Positions 17,589 through 26,271 of a DNA stretch of 64,000 nt are shown piece by piece. Source of the DNA: Sphaerisporangium rufum (GTDB lineage: Bacteria > Actinomycetota > Actinomycetes > Streptosporangiales > Streptosporangiaceae). The notes under the pieces are model-generated. The model saw only the letters and a list, made by a program, of their open reading frames with translations, was not told the DNA's origin and searched no databases. Position 1 is the stretch's first letter. Every line of letters begins with the position of its first letter. The position numbers were made by a program, and so were the translations under genes. Location: assembly GCF_016863395.1 (NCBI RefSeq), contig NZ_BOOU01000052.1, positions 1 to 64,000 on the forward strand. The letters are read 5' to 3'.

Positions 17589-19172
17589 TCACATCCGGAA
17601 GACGCCGTAGCCGGCGGGGTCGAGCGGCGCGTTGGCCGCCGCGGACAGGGCCAGGCCGAGCACCGTGCGGGTGTCCAGCGGGTCGATCACACCGTCGTCC
17701 CACAGCCGGGCGGTGGAGTAGTACGGGTTGCCCTGCTCCTCGTACCTCTCGCGGATCGCCCGCTTGAACTCCGCCTCGTCGCCGGCGCCGGCCGGGCGCA
17801 CGGTGGCGAGCACGTTGGCGGCCTGCTCGCCGCCCATGACCGAGATGCGGGCGTTCGGCCACATCCACAGGAAGCGGGGCGAGTAGGCGCGGCCGGACAT
17901 GGCGTAGTTGCCGGCGCCGAAGGACCCGCCGACGACCACGGTGAACTTGGGGACCCGGGCGCAGGACACCGCGGTGACCATCTTGGCGCCGTGCTTGGCG
18001 ATGCCGCCGGACTCGTAGGCCCGGCCGACCATGAACCCGCTGATGTTCTGCAGGAAGACCAGCGGGATCCGGCGCTGGTCGCACAGCTCGACGAAGTGGG
18101 CGCCCTTGAGCGCCGACTCGCTGAACAGGATGCCGTTGTTGGCCACGATGCCGACCGGGTGGCCGTGCAGGTGGGCGAAGCCGGTGACCAGCGTGTGGCC
18201 GTACTCGGCCTTGAACTCCAGGAACCGGCTGCCGTCGACCAGCCGGCCGATCACCTCGCGCACGTCGTAGGGGGTGCGGGTGTCGGCGGGCACGATGCCG
18301 TACAGGTCGCGCGGGTCGTGCGCCGGCTCGGCCGGCCGGGCGCGCTCCCAGGGGGCGGCGGCGCGTGGCGCGAGGGTGGCGACGATGTCACGGACGATGG
18401 CCAGGGCGTGCGCGTCGTCCTCGGCCAGGTGGTCGGTGACGCCGCTGACCCGGGCGTGCACGTCGCCGCCGCCGAGCTCCTCGGCGGTGACCTCCTCGCC
18501 GGTGGCGGCCTTCACCAGCGGCGGACCGCCCAGAAAGATCGTGCCCTGGCCGCGCACGATGACCGCCTCGTCGCTCATCGCGGGCACATAGGCGCCGCCC
18601 GCGGTGCACGAGCCCAGCACCGCGGCGATCTGCGGGATGCCACGCCGGGACATGGTGGCCTGGTTGTAGAAGATCCGGCCGAAGTGCTCGCGGTCGGGGA
18701 AGACCTCGTCCTGCAGCGGCAGGAAGGCCCCGCCGGAGTCGACCAGGTAGACGCACGGCAGGTGGTTGTGAAGGGCGACCTCCTGGGCGCGCAGATGCTT
18801 CTTGACGGTGAGCGGGTAGTAGGTGCCGCCCTTGACCGTCGCGTCGTTGGCCACGATCACGCACTCGCGGCCGGCGACCCGCCCGACGCCGGTGATGATG
18901 CCGGCGGCCGGGGCGTCCCCGCCGTACAGGCCGGTGGCGGCCAGCGGTGACAGCTCAAGGAAGCGCGAGCCGGGGTCGAGCAGCGCGCCGACCCGGTCGC
19001 GGGGCAGCAGCTTGCCGCGCTCGACGTGCCGGGCACGGGACCGCTCGGGACCGCCGAGCGCCGCGACGGCGAGCCGCTCGCGCAGGTCCGCGGCCAGCGC
19101 CTCGTTGACCTCCGCGTTGCGCTTGAACTCCTCGCCGGCCGGGCTCACCGCCGTCCGGAGCACCGGGGCCAT
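17589..19172 (-). CDS. 3-methylcrotonyl-CoA-type carboxylase, carboxyltransferase beta subunit
   Basis: The 527-aa crotonase-fold carboxyltransferase has [56 protein letters not shown] (a characteristic MCC beta signature), [14 protein letters not shown] and [26 protein letters not shown] and [16 protein letters not shown] complete the CoA and biotin sites. It is the first gene of the operon. ATG at 19172 is preferred over a GTG at 19181 because GGGAGG sits 8 nt before it. Its promoter region shares two GTTA-N8-TAAC palindromes with the divergent TetR gene, so induction by a pathway acyl-CoA through that repressor is likely. Confidence 0.95.
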   Translation of the reverse strand: MAPVLRTAVSPAGEEFKRNAEVNEALAADLRERLAVAALGGPERSRARHVERGKLLPRDRVGALLDPGSRFLELSPLAATGLYGGDAPAAGIITGVGRVAGRECVIVANDATVKGGTYYPLTVKKHLRAQEVALHNHLPCVYLVDSGGAFLPLQDEVFPDREHFGRIFYNQATMSRRGIPQIAAVLGSCTAGGAYVPAMSDEAVIVRGQGTIFLGGPPLVKAATGEEVTAEELGGGDVHARVSGVTDHLAEDDAHALAIVRDIVATLAPRAAAPWERARPAEPAHDPRDLYGIVPADTRTPYDVREVIGRLVDGSRFLEFKAEYGHTLVTGFAHLHGHPVGIVANNGILFSESALKGAHFVELCDQRRIPLVFLQNISGFMVGRAYESGGIAKHGAKMVTAVSCARVPKFTVVVGGSFGAGNYAMSGRAYSPRFLWMWPNARISVMGGEQAANVLATVRPAGAGDEAEFKRAIRERYEEQGNPYYSTARLWDDGVIDPLDTRTVLGLALSAAANAPLDPAGYGVFRM

Positions 19173-19189
19173 GGCGCACACCTCCCACG

Positions 19190-19205
19190 GTTAACGACCG
19201 CTAAC
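19190..19205. promoter_or_regulatory. Palindromic operator 1, GTTA-N8-TAAC
   Basis: The site reads GTTAACGACCGCTAAC, a 16-bp partial palindrome, 18 bp upstream of the carboxyltransferase ATG. Its outer half-sites are identical to those at 19218-19233 and 19839-19854. The position between divergent genes fits a TetR operator. Confidence 0.75.
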
Positions 19206-19217
19206 TACGCTGCCGAT

Positions 19218-19233
19218 GTTAGTCATCATTAAC
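19218..19233. promoter_or_regulatory. Palindromic operator 2, GTTA-N8-TAAC
   Basis: The site reads GTTAGTCATCATTAAC, centred 28 bp from operator 1 and 24 bp upstream of the TetR gene ATG. The AT-rich composition and overlap with the presumed regulator promoter suggest autoregulation. Confidence 0.75.
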
Positions 19234-19256
19234 GAATTCGTCTACCATTGCCGCTC

Positions 19257-19853
19257 ATGACGGTCGTCCGGAGTCCTGCCCGCGCGCCGAGCCCGCGCCG
19301 GCGGGCCATCTTGGACGCCGCGGCCGGGCTGTTCGCCGCCCGCGGCTTCCACGGCACGCCGATCGAGGAGATCGGCGCGGCGGTGGGCATCTCCGGCCCG
19401 GCGCTCTACCGGCACTTCCCCGGCAAGGAGGCCCTGCTCGCCGAGATGCTGCTGGACGTGAGCGAGCGGCTGCGCGCGGCGGGCGACGAGCGGGTCACCC
19501 GGGCGGCCGGACCGCAGGAGGCGCTGGACGCGCTGATCCGCGGGCAGATCGACTTCGCGCTGGACCACCCGGCGCTGATCACCGTGCACGACCGGGAGCT
19601 CGGCAACGTGCCCGAGCCGTCCCGCCGGCAGGTCCGCCGGCTGCAGCGGCTGTACGTGGAGGAGTGGGTCACCGTGCTGGCCGAGCTGTACCCCGGCGCG
19701 CCGCCGCCCCGGCTGCGCGCCGCGACGCACGCGGTCTTCGGCCTGCTCAACTCGACCCCGCACAGCGCCGGCGAGCTGCCCCGGGAGGCGATGGCCGTGC
19801 TGCTGCACGGCATGGCCCGGGCCGCACTGGCCACCATGGTTAACCAAGACTAA
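19257..19853 (+). CDS. TetR-family repressor of the branched acyl-CoA operon
   Basis: The 198-aa protein has a TetR HTH (RRAILDAAAGLFAARGFHGT, then IEEIGAAVGISGPALYRHF and PGKEALLAEML) and a C-terminal domain with HPALITVHDRELGNVPEPSR, seen in the TetR regulators linked to fatty-acid or branched acyl-CoA operons in actinobacteria. It is divergent from the carboxylase operon and two 16-bp palindromes lie between them, so it is the likely local regulator, with an acyl-CoA effector inferred. ATG 19257 is preferred to an in-frame TTG at 19248. A third copy of the palindrome covers its own stop codon. Confidence 0.92.
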   Translation: MTVVRSPARAPSPRRRAILDAAAGLFAARGFHGTPIEEIGAAVGISGPALYRHFPGKEALLAEMLLDVSERLRAAGDERVTRAAGPQEALDALIRGQIDFALDHPALITVHDRELGNVPEPSRRQVRRLQRLYVEEWVTVLAELYPGAPPPRLRAATHAVFGLLNSTPHSAGELPREAMAVLLHGMARAALATMVNQD

Positions 19854-19854
19854 C
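19839..19854. promoter_or_regulatory. Palindromic operator 3, GTTA-N8-TAAC, on the TetR stop codon
   Basis: GTTAACCAAGACTAAC includes the TAA stop of the TetR gene (19851-19853) and lies about 170 bp upstream of the DrrA-like ABC gene. It has the same half-sites and spacing as the two divergent-promoter sites. It may extend regulation to the exporter genes or act as a roadblock; its presence by chance is unlikely in DNA this GC-rich. Confidence 0.6.
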
Positions 19855-19926
19855 AATCGCCTGCCTCACGGGGCCGGTCCGCCGCCGGCGGGCCGGCCCT
19901 TCCTGTTGCGGGAATTGTTCATAGAA

Positions 19927-19938
19927 ATATCTAGATAT
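19927..19938. promoter_or_regulatory. Perfect 12-bp palindrome ATATCTAGATAT upstream of the ABC exporter
   Basis: The region 19910-19950 is strikingly AT-rich for this genome and contains ATATCTAGATAT followed by a further overlapping AGATATATCT. Such AT-rich palindromes upstream of DrrAB-type exporters are typical operators or promoters of PadR- or MarR-type repressors. No PadR gene is present in the window. Confidence 0.5.
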
Positions 19939-20027
19939 ATCTTCATTGTGGATGGCGCCGGTGATCGGTGGCCGCCCGGACGGCGGTCGCGGGCGCCCGG
20001 AGGAGATGATGGAGCCGAGGAGGCGAC

Positions 20028-21011
20028 GTGAGCGGAGCGGACGTCCCCGCCATCGCGGTGCGGGGGTTGCGCAAGAACTACGGTGAGGTCGAGGCCGTGC
20101 GCGGCATCGACGTCGAGGTGCGCCAGGGCGAGGTCTTCGGGTTCCTCGGGCCGAACGGCGCCGGCAAGACCACCACCATCGGCATGCTGTGCACGCTGGT
20201 CCGGCCCACCGGCGGCTCGGCCGCCGTGGCCGGCCACGACGTCGTCCGGGAACGCCACGAGGTCCGGCGCAACATCGGGCTGGTGTTCCAGGATCCCACG
20301 CTGGACGGATACCTGTCGGCCGAGCAGAACCTCCGCTTCCACGCCGAGCTGTACGGCGTGCCGAAGGCGACGGTGCCGGGCCGGATCCGCGAGGTCATGG
20401 AGATGGTCGCGCTGTGGGACCGCCGGGACGCCAAGGTGCTCACCTTCTCCGGCGGCATGAAGCGCCGGCTGGAGATCGCCCGCGGCCTGCTGCACTCCCC
20501 GCGCGTGCTGTTCCTGGACGAGCCGACCGTCGGGCTGGACCCGCAGACCAGGGCGGCGATCTGGGGGTACATCGACCGGCTGCGCCGCGCCGAGGACATC
20601 ACCATCTTCATGACCACCCACTACATGGAGGAGGCCGAGTATTGCGACCGCATCGCGATCATCGATCACGGTGAGATCGTGGTGGTCGGCTCCCCCGAGG
20701 CGCTGAAGGCCGGGGTGGGCGAGGACCGGGTGCAGATCCACACCGCCGACGACGACGCGGCCATCGCCGCGCTCCATGAGCGGTTCGGCCTGCCCGCCAC
20801 GGTCCGCGAGGGCGCGGTGACCTTCGCGGTCGCCTCCGGCGAGGAGTTCGTGCCCGCACTGTTCGCCCGGCTCGGCGTGCCGATCCGGGCGGTGAGCGTG
20901 TCACGCCCGTCACTCGACGACGTGTTCATGAAGTACACCGGTTCCACGATCCGGGACGCCGAGGCCGAGAGCGCCACGGCGAACTGGGCCCGGATGATGG
21001 CCAGGAGGTAG
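20028..21011 (+). CDS. DrrA-type ABC transporter ATP-binding protein
   Basis: The 327-aa ATPase has Walker A GPNGAGKTTT, the Q-loop in VFQDPTL, the signature FSGGMKRRLEIARGL, Walker B VLFLDEPTVGLDP and the switch His in MTTHYMEEAE. The C-terminal ~90 residues resemble the DUF4162-like tail of the daunorubicin-resistance DrrA family, ending with the SLDDVFMKYTG box. It pairs with the permease 3 nt downstream to form an exporter of unknown substrate; drugs, lipids or wall precursors are possible. The start is GTG at 20028, after a GAGGAGGCGAC-like purine stretch. Confidence 0.92.
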   Translation: MSGADVPAIAVRGLRKNYGEVEAVRGIDVEVRQGEVFGFLGPNGAGKTTTIGMLCTLVRPTGGSAAVAGHDVVRERHEVRRNIGLVFQDPTLDGYLSAEQNLRFHAELYGVPKATVPGRIREVMEMVALWDRRDAKVLTFSGGMKRRLEIARGLLHSPRVLFLDEPTVGLDPQTRAAIWGYIDRLRRAEDITIFMTTHYMEEAEYCDRIAIIDHGEIVVVGSPEALKAGVGEDRVQIHTADDDAAIAALHERFGLPATVREGAVTFAVASGEEFVPALFARLGVPIRAVSVSRPSLDDVFMKYTGSTIRDAEAESATANWARMMARR

Positions 21012-21014
21012 CCG

Positions 21015-21887
21015 ATGGCATCCGGTGTCACCGCCCCCGGGGTGGCCGGGGTCCGCGTGCCGGGCCGCGGCGTCCGGCACGACCTGCGCGCGGTCAAGAT
21101 CGTGCTGCACCGCGAGCTGCTGCGCTTCGCCAACGACCGGACCCGGCTGGTCTCCACGCTGTTCCAGCCGGTGCTGTGGCTGTTCGTGATCGGCACCGGC
21201 CTCGGCGGCCTGGTGGCCCGCGGGCCCGCCCAGGGAGTGGACTTCCGCACCTTCATCTATCCCGGCGTGATCGCGATGACGGTGATCACGACCGCGATGT
21301 TCTCCGCCGGGTCGATCGTCTGGGACCGGGAGTTCGGCTTCCTTCGCGAGATGCTGGTCGCCCCGGTGAGCCGGGCGTCGATCGTGCTCGGCAAGTGCCT
21401 GGGCGGCGGGCTGGTCGCGACCGTGCAGGGCTGCGTCATCCTCGCCATGGCCGGCCTGGTGCACGTCCCCTATTCGCCGGGACTGCTGCTGACCCTGCTC
21501 GGCGAGATGTTCCTCGCGGCGTTCACCATCACCGCGTTCGGCGTCAGCCTGGCCGCCCGGATGAAGACCATGCAGTCGTTCTTCGGGGTGATGCAGATGG
21601 CCATCATGCCGATGATCTTCCTGTCCGGCGCGGTGTTCCCGCTGGCCGGCCTGCCCGGCTGGCTCGGCGCGCTCACCAAGGTCAACCCGCTCACCTACGT
21701 CGTCGACCCGATGCGTCACGCGGTCTTCACCCACCTGGCGGTCAGCCCGGCGGCCGCCCGGACGCTCAACCCGGGGGTGCACTGGTTCGGCCACCGGGTG
21801 CCGATCGGCCTCGAACTCGGCATCGTGGCGCTGATGGGCGTGGCACTGCTCGGCGTCGCCATCGCGCAGTTCCGCCGGTCGGACTGA
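21015..21887 (+). CDS. DrrB-type ABC-2 transporter permease
   Basis: The 290-aa membrane protein has about six hydrophobic segments, including LFQPVLWLFVIGTGLGGLVA, VIAMTVITTAMFSAGSIVW, LLTLLGEMFLAAFTITAFG, MAIMPMIFLSGAVFPLAGL and LELGIVALMGVALLGVAIA. The ABC-2 signature VWDREFGFLREMLVAPVSR (EAA-like coupling helix) follows the second segment. It is the partner of the ATPase just upstream, with only 3 nt between them. A strong hairpin lies 6 bp after the stop codon and probably ends the transcript. Confidence 0.92.
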   Translation: MASGVTAPGVAGVRVPGRGVRHDLRAVKIVLHRELLRFANDRTRLVSTLFQPVLWLFVIGTGLGGLVARGPAQGVDFRTFIYPGVIAMTVITTAMFSAGSIVWDREFGFLREMLVAPVSRASIVLGKCLGGGLVATVQGCVILAMAGLVHVPYSPGLLLTLLGEMFLAAFTITAFGVSLAARMKTMQSFFGVMQMAIMPMIFLSGAVFPLAGLPGWLGALTKVNPLTYVVDPMRHAVFTHLAVSPAAARTLNPGVHWFGHRVPIGLELGIVALMGVALLGVAIAQFRRSD

Positions 21888-21892
21888 CGGCG

Positions 21893-21924
21893 GCGGCCGC
21901 GCCGGACGATGCCGGCGCGGCCGC
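21893..21924. terminator. Strong GC hairpin between convergent genes (bidirectional terminator)
   Basis: A perfect 13-bp inverted repeat, GCGGCCGCGCCGG with its complement, is separated by a 6-nt loop and lies between the permease stop and the 3' end of the convergent secreted-protein gene. There is no T tract, as is usual in actinobacteria. Confidence 0.75.
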
Positions 21925-21946
21925 GGTGGGCACTCTTTCGCCCGCG

Positions 21947-22414
21947 TTACCGGTACGGGTTGCCCGGGCCGGGCGGCGGCGGGGTGCCGGGCGGGACCGG
22001 CGTGCCGGGCGGCGGCGGGGTCTGCGGGCCCGGGCCGGTGGGCGTGGTCGGCGAGTACGGCGGATAGTGCGGCTGGCCGGGCCGGTTCCAGGTCTGGCCG
22101 TACGGCCAGTACGGGTAACCATACGGCGGGTAGTACGGGTAGCCGTAGGGATAGCCGTACGGCGGGTAGCCGCCGATCCGCACGCAGTCGTACTGCGGGC
22201 ACGGCCGGGTGAAGCACTGCTTGGGCCGGTAGACGCAGCGGTAGCCCGGCGGGCACCAGCGGCCGGCGCACCATTCCGCGCTGCAGTTCGTGGCCGGCGC
22301 GCTGCGCGCCGGCGGCGCCGCCCGGTGCCCCCCGCCCGCGGCGTCCGCCGCGGCGGCCGGTCCGGCCAGCGACAGCCCGGCCAGGACGGCCGCGGCGGCC
22401 AAGGTCGTACGCAT
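21947..22414 (-). CDS. Secreted Cys-rich / Tyr-Pro-rich small protein
   Basis: The 155-aa protein begins with a clear Sec signal peptide (MRTTLAAAAVLAGLSLAGPAAA). After it comes a Cys-rich stretch (NCSAEWCAGRWCPPGYRC, then VYRPKQCFTRPCPQYDCV) with seven Cys. This is followed by a Tyr/Pro/Gly repeat region (YPPYGYPYGYPYYPPYGYPY) and a Pro-rich tail. The Cys block resembles small disulfide-knotted modules in bacterial secreted proteins, but I do not recognise a named family. The start at 22414 is chosen because GGGGGAG lies 9 nt upstream; an ATG at 22420 is too close to it. Adhesive or wall-associated function would be a guess. Confidence 0.7.
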   Translation of the reverse strand: MRTTLAAAAVLAGLSLAGPAAAADAAGGGHRAAPPARSAPATNCSAEWCAGRWCPPGYRCVYRPKQCFTRPCPQYDCVRIGGYPPYGYPYGYPYYPPYGYPYWPYGQTWNRPGQPHYPPYSPTTPTGPGPQTPPPPGTPVPPGTPPPPGPGNPYR

Positions 22415-22584
22415 CAACATGATCTCCCCCGAGTTCTCGTCGATCCGGCCCGCCGGAACGGCGTCCGCGGCGTGGCCGGGCGCCCTGCGCGGGGCGCGGC
22501 TGATCACGAGCCTGCCTGGATCATCTCAACCGGGGCACGGGGGGAGCCGGCGCGCCGGGCATGGGTCGGCCCAGGAAACGGTAA

Positions 22585-22614
22585 GGGCGGCGGCCGTCGT
22601 GCGCGCCGCCGCCC
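22585..22614 (-). terminator. Hairpin terminator downstream of the Ig-like secreted protein gene
   Basis: A perfect 10-bp stem (GGGCGGCGGC and its complement) with a 10-nt loop lies 44 bp past the stop of the gene at 22658-23707 in its direction of transcription. Confidence 0.65.
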
Positions 22615-22657
22615 CGTCCCGGCCGGGCAGGCCGGGACCCGATGGATCAGCCGCCGG

Positions 22658-23707
22658 TCACCGGCGGACCTTCACGTGGTCGGCGTAGCTCGCCGCCGGC
22701 CCCGCCGCGCGGTCACCGGCGAAGCGGACCTGCCAGTGGCCGGAGTGCCAGGCCTTCACCTTGGCGAGGAAGGCCCCCGACCGGCCGGTGGTGGTCGTCT
22801 TGACGTACTCCCAGGTGCTCCGGCCGGAGCGCTTGAAGTACAGCGCCACCTTCTCGTACCCGTTGGACGCCCAGGAGCCGTGCTCCCGGACCTGCAGCAC
22901 GCCCCGGGCGGTGACGTACCGGCCGTACTTCACCGGCTCGGGGGAGGCGTTGAACCGGATGATCCGGCTGTCGGCCCGGCCGCGGCGCACGTCGACCTGG
23001 TCGCTGTCGCTGACCGCCTTGTGCGCCCGGGAGGAGCCGTCGTACTCGGCCCGCCACCAGCCGGCGGCCTTGGCCGTCACCCGGGCGGTGAAGTGCCCGC
23101 GGCCGTCGGTGTAGGCACGCGCGACGCGCTCGTAGCCGGCGGCGCCGCGGGCCCGGAAGGCGATGTGCACCTTCTGCCGCGGGTAGGCGTGCCACCCGCC
23201 GGAGCCGTCGATCACCAGCCGGCCGTCGAGGGTCAGCGTGCCGCCGCGGCGCACCGGCTCGGGCGAGGCGTTGAAGCCCCGGATGTCGGTGTCGCGCACC
23301 TGCCGGACCTGGAACCACCGCTCACCGATGGCGGTGCCGACCACGCTGGTCGCCTTGGAGGTGACCTTCCACCGGCCGGCGGCGTCGGCGCGGGTGAAGG
23401 TGCGGGCGCCCGCCCACTTCTGCTCGCCGCCCTCCTCGCCGGTCTTGGCCGCCGCGACGTCCACCCTGGAACCGTCCGGCCCCCGCAGGGTGATCCCGGC
23501 GGTGGTCGCGCCGCCCTCCACCTCGAAGGTGAAGGTCACCCGCGTGCCATCCGCGTCGTCGACCACGACCACTGGTGGGTCGACCTCGGGAGGTGTCACT
23601 GAGGGACCATCAAGGGCTCCGGCCGCCGTCGCGGGCGCGACCGCCAGGGTGAATGCCCCGGCGCCCACCGCCATCGCCACGACGGCGGCCCTAAAGCGTT
23701 GGAACAC
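22658..23707 (-). CDS. Secreted protein with repeated beta-sandwich (Ig-like) domains
   Basis: The 349-aa protein starts with a signal peptide (FRAAVVAMAVGAGAFTLAVA then PATAAGA). It contains three similar beta-rich domains. The last two share the motif R-x-FNASPEPV(R/K)xG near their start and a closing pattern of W-x(A/V)-x-(Y/F)-G/D near their end (GWWRAEYDGSS and GHWQVRFAGDR). This is the layout of secreted calcium-independent Ig-like adhesion or scaffold proteins of actinomycetes; no catalytic residues are evident. GTG at 23707 with GGAAGGA ten nt before it is preferred over an upstream GTG. It is divergent from the E1 gene. Confidence 0.75.
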   Translation of the reverse strand: MFQRFRAAVVAMAVGAGAFTLAVAPATAAGALDGPSVTPPEVDPPVVVVDDADGTRVTFTFEVEGGATTAGITLRGPDGSRVDVAAAKTGEEGGEQKWAGARTFTRADAAGRWKVTSKATSVVGTAIGERWFQVRQVRDTDIRGFNASPEPVRRGGTLTLDGRLVIDGSGGWHAYPRQKVHIAFRARGAAGYERVARAYTDGRGHFTARVTAKAAGWWRAEYDGSSRAHKAVSDSDQVDVRRGRADSRIIRFNASPEPVKYGRYVTARGVLQVREHGSWASNGYEKVALYFKRSGRSTWEYVKTTTTGRSGAFLAKVKAWHSGHWQVRFAGDRAAGPAASYADHVKVRR

Positions 23708-23895
23708 GGGTTTACCGTCCTTCCCGTCGCTTGGACGCGGCGTTGAGGGTGCCACGTCATGTCATTAAAGAAGACGTCAGGAAACGTCCAGTGGTTGTGA
23801 TTTCTGACGAACTGTCATTTACCTTTGTCAAGTAGATGGCCGTCTCAGGACCCGCCGACTTGCCGCAACAGGGGGACGGGCCGTGGCGGTGGCGA

Positions 23896-23901
23896 CATAA
23901 T
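23896..23901 (+). promoter_or_regulatory. Putative -10 element for a leaderless transcript (E1 gene)
   Basis: CATAAT is followed by 7 nt and then GTG at 23909. There is no ribosome binding site before this GTG, so a leaderless message is likely. Confidence 0.45.
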
Positions 23902-23908
23902 CGGCGTT

Positions 23909-26116
23909 GTGGCCCGCGATGCAGTCGAGACGCACTTCGCCGAGTCGGTCGCCGCGCTCGTCCCCGGCCGGCCGCGCGATCCAGGCCTGCCGGTGCGGCC
24001 GGACACGACGCTGACCGGCGCCCGCTGCCGGGAACTGTTCGAGATCCAGCTCGCCAGCCGGCTGCTGGACGTCGCGGCCCGCTGGCTGCGCGAGCAGGGT
24101 GAGGGCTTCTACACGATCGGCTCGGCCGGGCACGAGGGCAACGCCGCCGTCGCGGCCGCGCTGCGCCCGACCGACCCGGCCCTGCCGCACTACCGGTCCG
24201 GCGCCTTCTACCTCGCCCGGTCGGCGCAGGCCGGCCGGCTCGCCGAGGAGGGCCTGCGCGACGTGCTGCTCGGCCTGGCCGCCGCCGCCGAGGAACCGAT
24301 CGCCGGCGGCCGGCACAAGGTCTTCGGCCATCCGGACCTGGCGGTCATCCCGCAGACCTCGACGGTGGCCAGCCACCTGCCCCGCGCGGCCGGCGTCGCC
24401 TTCGCCATCGAGCGGGCCCGCAAGCTCGGCGTCGATGCGGCCTGGCCGGCCGGGTCGGTGGTGATGTGCGGCTTCGGCGACGCCTCCGCCAACCACGCCA
24501 CCGCGCTGACCGGCCTCAACACCGCCGCCTACGCCGCCTACCAGGGCCTGCCGCTGCCGGTGCTGTTCGTCTGCGAGGACAACGGCATCGGCATCAGCGT
24601 GCGCACCCCGCCGGGATGGGTGGCCGCCGCCGCCCACCCGCTGCTCCCCCGGTTCGAGGCCGACGGCTGCGACCTGGCCGGCGCCTACGACACCGCCGCC
24701 CGCGCGGTGGCGCACGTCCGTGCCCGCCGCGCCCCCGCGCTGCTGCACCTGCGCACCGTCCGGCTGATGGGACACGCGGGCTCGGACGTGGAGGCGGCCT
24801 ACCGCACGCCGCGCGAGATCGCCGCCGACCTGGCCCGCGACCCGCTGGTCGCCACCGCCGCGCTGCTGGTGCACGGCGGCCTCGCCACGCCCGACGAGAT
24901 CCTCACCCGGTACGAGACGCTGCGCGAGCACGTCCTGAAGCTGGCCCTGGAGTGCACCCGGCGACCCCGGCTGCGGTCGGCGGCCGAGGTCATGGCGCCG
25001 CTCGCGCCGCGCCGGCCCGCACGGGTCGCCGCCGAGGCCGCCCGCTTCTCCCTGGACCGGACCCCGCCCGGCGAGGCGCCGCCGGAGCAGCAGGGGCCGC
25101 TGACCCTCGCCCAGGCGATCAACCGCACGCTCGCCGACATCCTGGCCGCGCACCCCGAGGCGCTGGTCTTCGGCGAGGACGTCGGCCGCAAGGGCGGAGT
25201 GTACGGCGTCACCCGCGGCCTGCTGAAGCGGTTCGGCGCCGGGCGGGTGTTCGACACCATGCTCGACGAGCAGGCCCTGCTCGGGCTGGCGCTCGGCGCC
25301 GGAGTGGCCGGCCTGCTGCCCATCCCGGAGATCCAGTACCTGGCCTACCTGCACAACGCGCTGGACCAGCTGCGCGGCGAGGCGGCCAGCCTGCCGTTCT
25401 TCTCCCAGGGCGCCTACCGCAACCCCATGGTCGTCCGGGTGGCCGGTTACGCCTACCAGCAGGGGTTCGGCGGCCACTTCCACAACGACAACTCCGTCGC
25501 CGCGCTGCGCGACATCCCGGGGCTGGTGATCGCCTCCCCGGCCCGGCCGGACGACGCCGCCGCGATGCTGCGCACCTGCGTCGCCGCGGCGCGCGCCGAC
25601 GGCACGGTGTCGGTGTTCATGGAGCCGATCGCGCTCTACCACACCCGCGACCTGGTGGACGACGGCGACAACGGGTGGCTCGCCCCCTACGTGCCGCCGG
25701 CCCGCTGGGCCGAGACGCACGTGCCGATCGGCCGCGCCCGCGCCTACGGCGACGGCCGCGACCTCACCATCGTCAGCTTCGGCAACGGCCTGCGGATGAG
25801 CCTGCGCGCCGCGATCCGGCTGACCGCCGAGGGATACGGCTGCCGGGTGCTCGACCTGCGCTGGCTGGCGCCGCTGCCGGTGGAGGACCTGCTGCAGGCC
25901 GCCGAGCTGACCGGCCGGGTGCTGATCGCCGACGAGACCCGCGCCTCCGGCGGCGTGTCGGAGGGCGTGCTGGCCGCGCTGAACGACAGCGGGTTCACCG
26001 GCACGGTGGCCCGGGTGACGTCCCGGGACAGCTTCGTCCCGCTCGGCGACGCCGCCGCGCACGTCCTGCTGTCCGAGGCGGAGATCGAGAAGGCGGCCCG
26101 CCGGCTGCTCGGCTGA
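23909..26116 (+). CDS. 2-oxoacid dehydrogenase E1 component, alpha-beta fusion (thiamine-diphosphate dependent)
   Basis: The 735-aa protein fuses both E1 subunits. Residues ~50-340 are the alpha-like ThDP domain, with the ThDP-Mg motif in CGFGDASANHATALTGLNTA and PVLFVCEDNGIGIS. From about residue 390 comes the transketolase-like pyrimidine domain (VFGEDVGRKGGVYGVTRGLL, GLALGAGVAGLLPIPEIQYL) and a C-terminal domain (LIADETRASGGVSEGVLAAL). The family oxidatively decarboxylates pyruvate or branched 2-oxoacids together with E2 and E3. None of those is adjacent, so a stand-alone or trans-acting role is possible. The GTG start follows a -10-like element; an upstream in-frame start near 23825 is less likely. 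Confidence 0.88.
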   Translation: MARDAVETHFAESVAALVPGRPRDPGLPVRPDTTLTGARCRELFEIQLASRLLDVAARWLREQGEGFYTIGSAGHEGNAAVAAALRPTDPALPHYRSGAFYLARSAQAGRLAEEGLRDVLLGLAAAAEEPIAGGRHKVFGHPDLAVIPQTSTVASHLPRAAGVAFAIERARKLGVDAAWPAGSVVMCGFGDASANHATALTGLNTAAYAAYQGLPLPVLFVCEDNGIGISVRTPPGWVAAAAHPLLPRFEADGCDLAGAYDTAARAVAHVRARRAPALLHLRTVRLMGHAGSDVEAAYRTPREIAADLARDPLVATAALLVHGGLATPDEILTRYETLREHVLKLALECTRRPRLRSAAEVMAPLAPRRPARVAAEAARFSLDRTPPGEAPPEQQGPLTLAQAINRTLADILAAHPEALVFGEDVGRKGGVYGVTRGLLKRFGAGRVFDTMLDEQALLGLALGAGVAGLLPIPEIQYLAYLHNALDQLRGEAASLPFFSQGAYRNPMVVRVAGYAYQQGFGGHFHNDNSVAALRDIPGLVIASPARPDDAAAMLRTCVAAARADGTVSVFMEPIALYHTRDLVDDGDNGWLAPYVPPARWAETHVPIGRARAYGDGRDLTIVSFGNGLRMSLRAAIRLTAEGYGCRVLDLRWLAPLPVEDLLQAAELTGRVLIADETRASGGVSEGVLAALNDSGFTGTVARVTSRDSFVPLGDAAAHVLLSEAEIEKAARRLLG

Positions 26117-26118
26117 CC

Positions 26119-26150
26119 GCCGCCCCGCCGCCCGGCCGGCGGCGGGCGGC
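26119..26150. terminator. GC-rich hairpin between convergent genes
   Basis: GCCGCCCCGCCGCC and its complement (one base bulged) pair around a 5-nt loop, starting two bases after the E1 stop codon. It probably terminates E1 transcription and possibly the convergent TIGR03086-type gene. Confidence 0.65.
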
Positions 26151-26271
26151 GACGACCGGTCAACGGCGACGCCGACCAGGAGTGCGCCCGATCATGATCG
26201 CGCCCGCCTGGGATCGCGGCCATCAGGAGCGGCGGCGGTGCTGGATCGCGGGCGCCAGGGACGGCGGCCGC

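Noticed and set aside
13456-19172. Complete leucine-degradation cluster including a LiuC hydratase
   Set aside because: Only carboxyltransferase, biotin carboxylase, HMG-CoA lyase and acyl-CoA dehydrogenase are encoded. No crotonase-type methylglutaconyl-CoA hydratase was seen.
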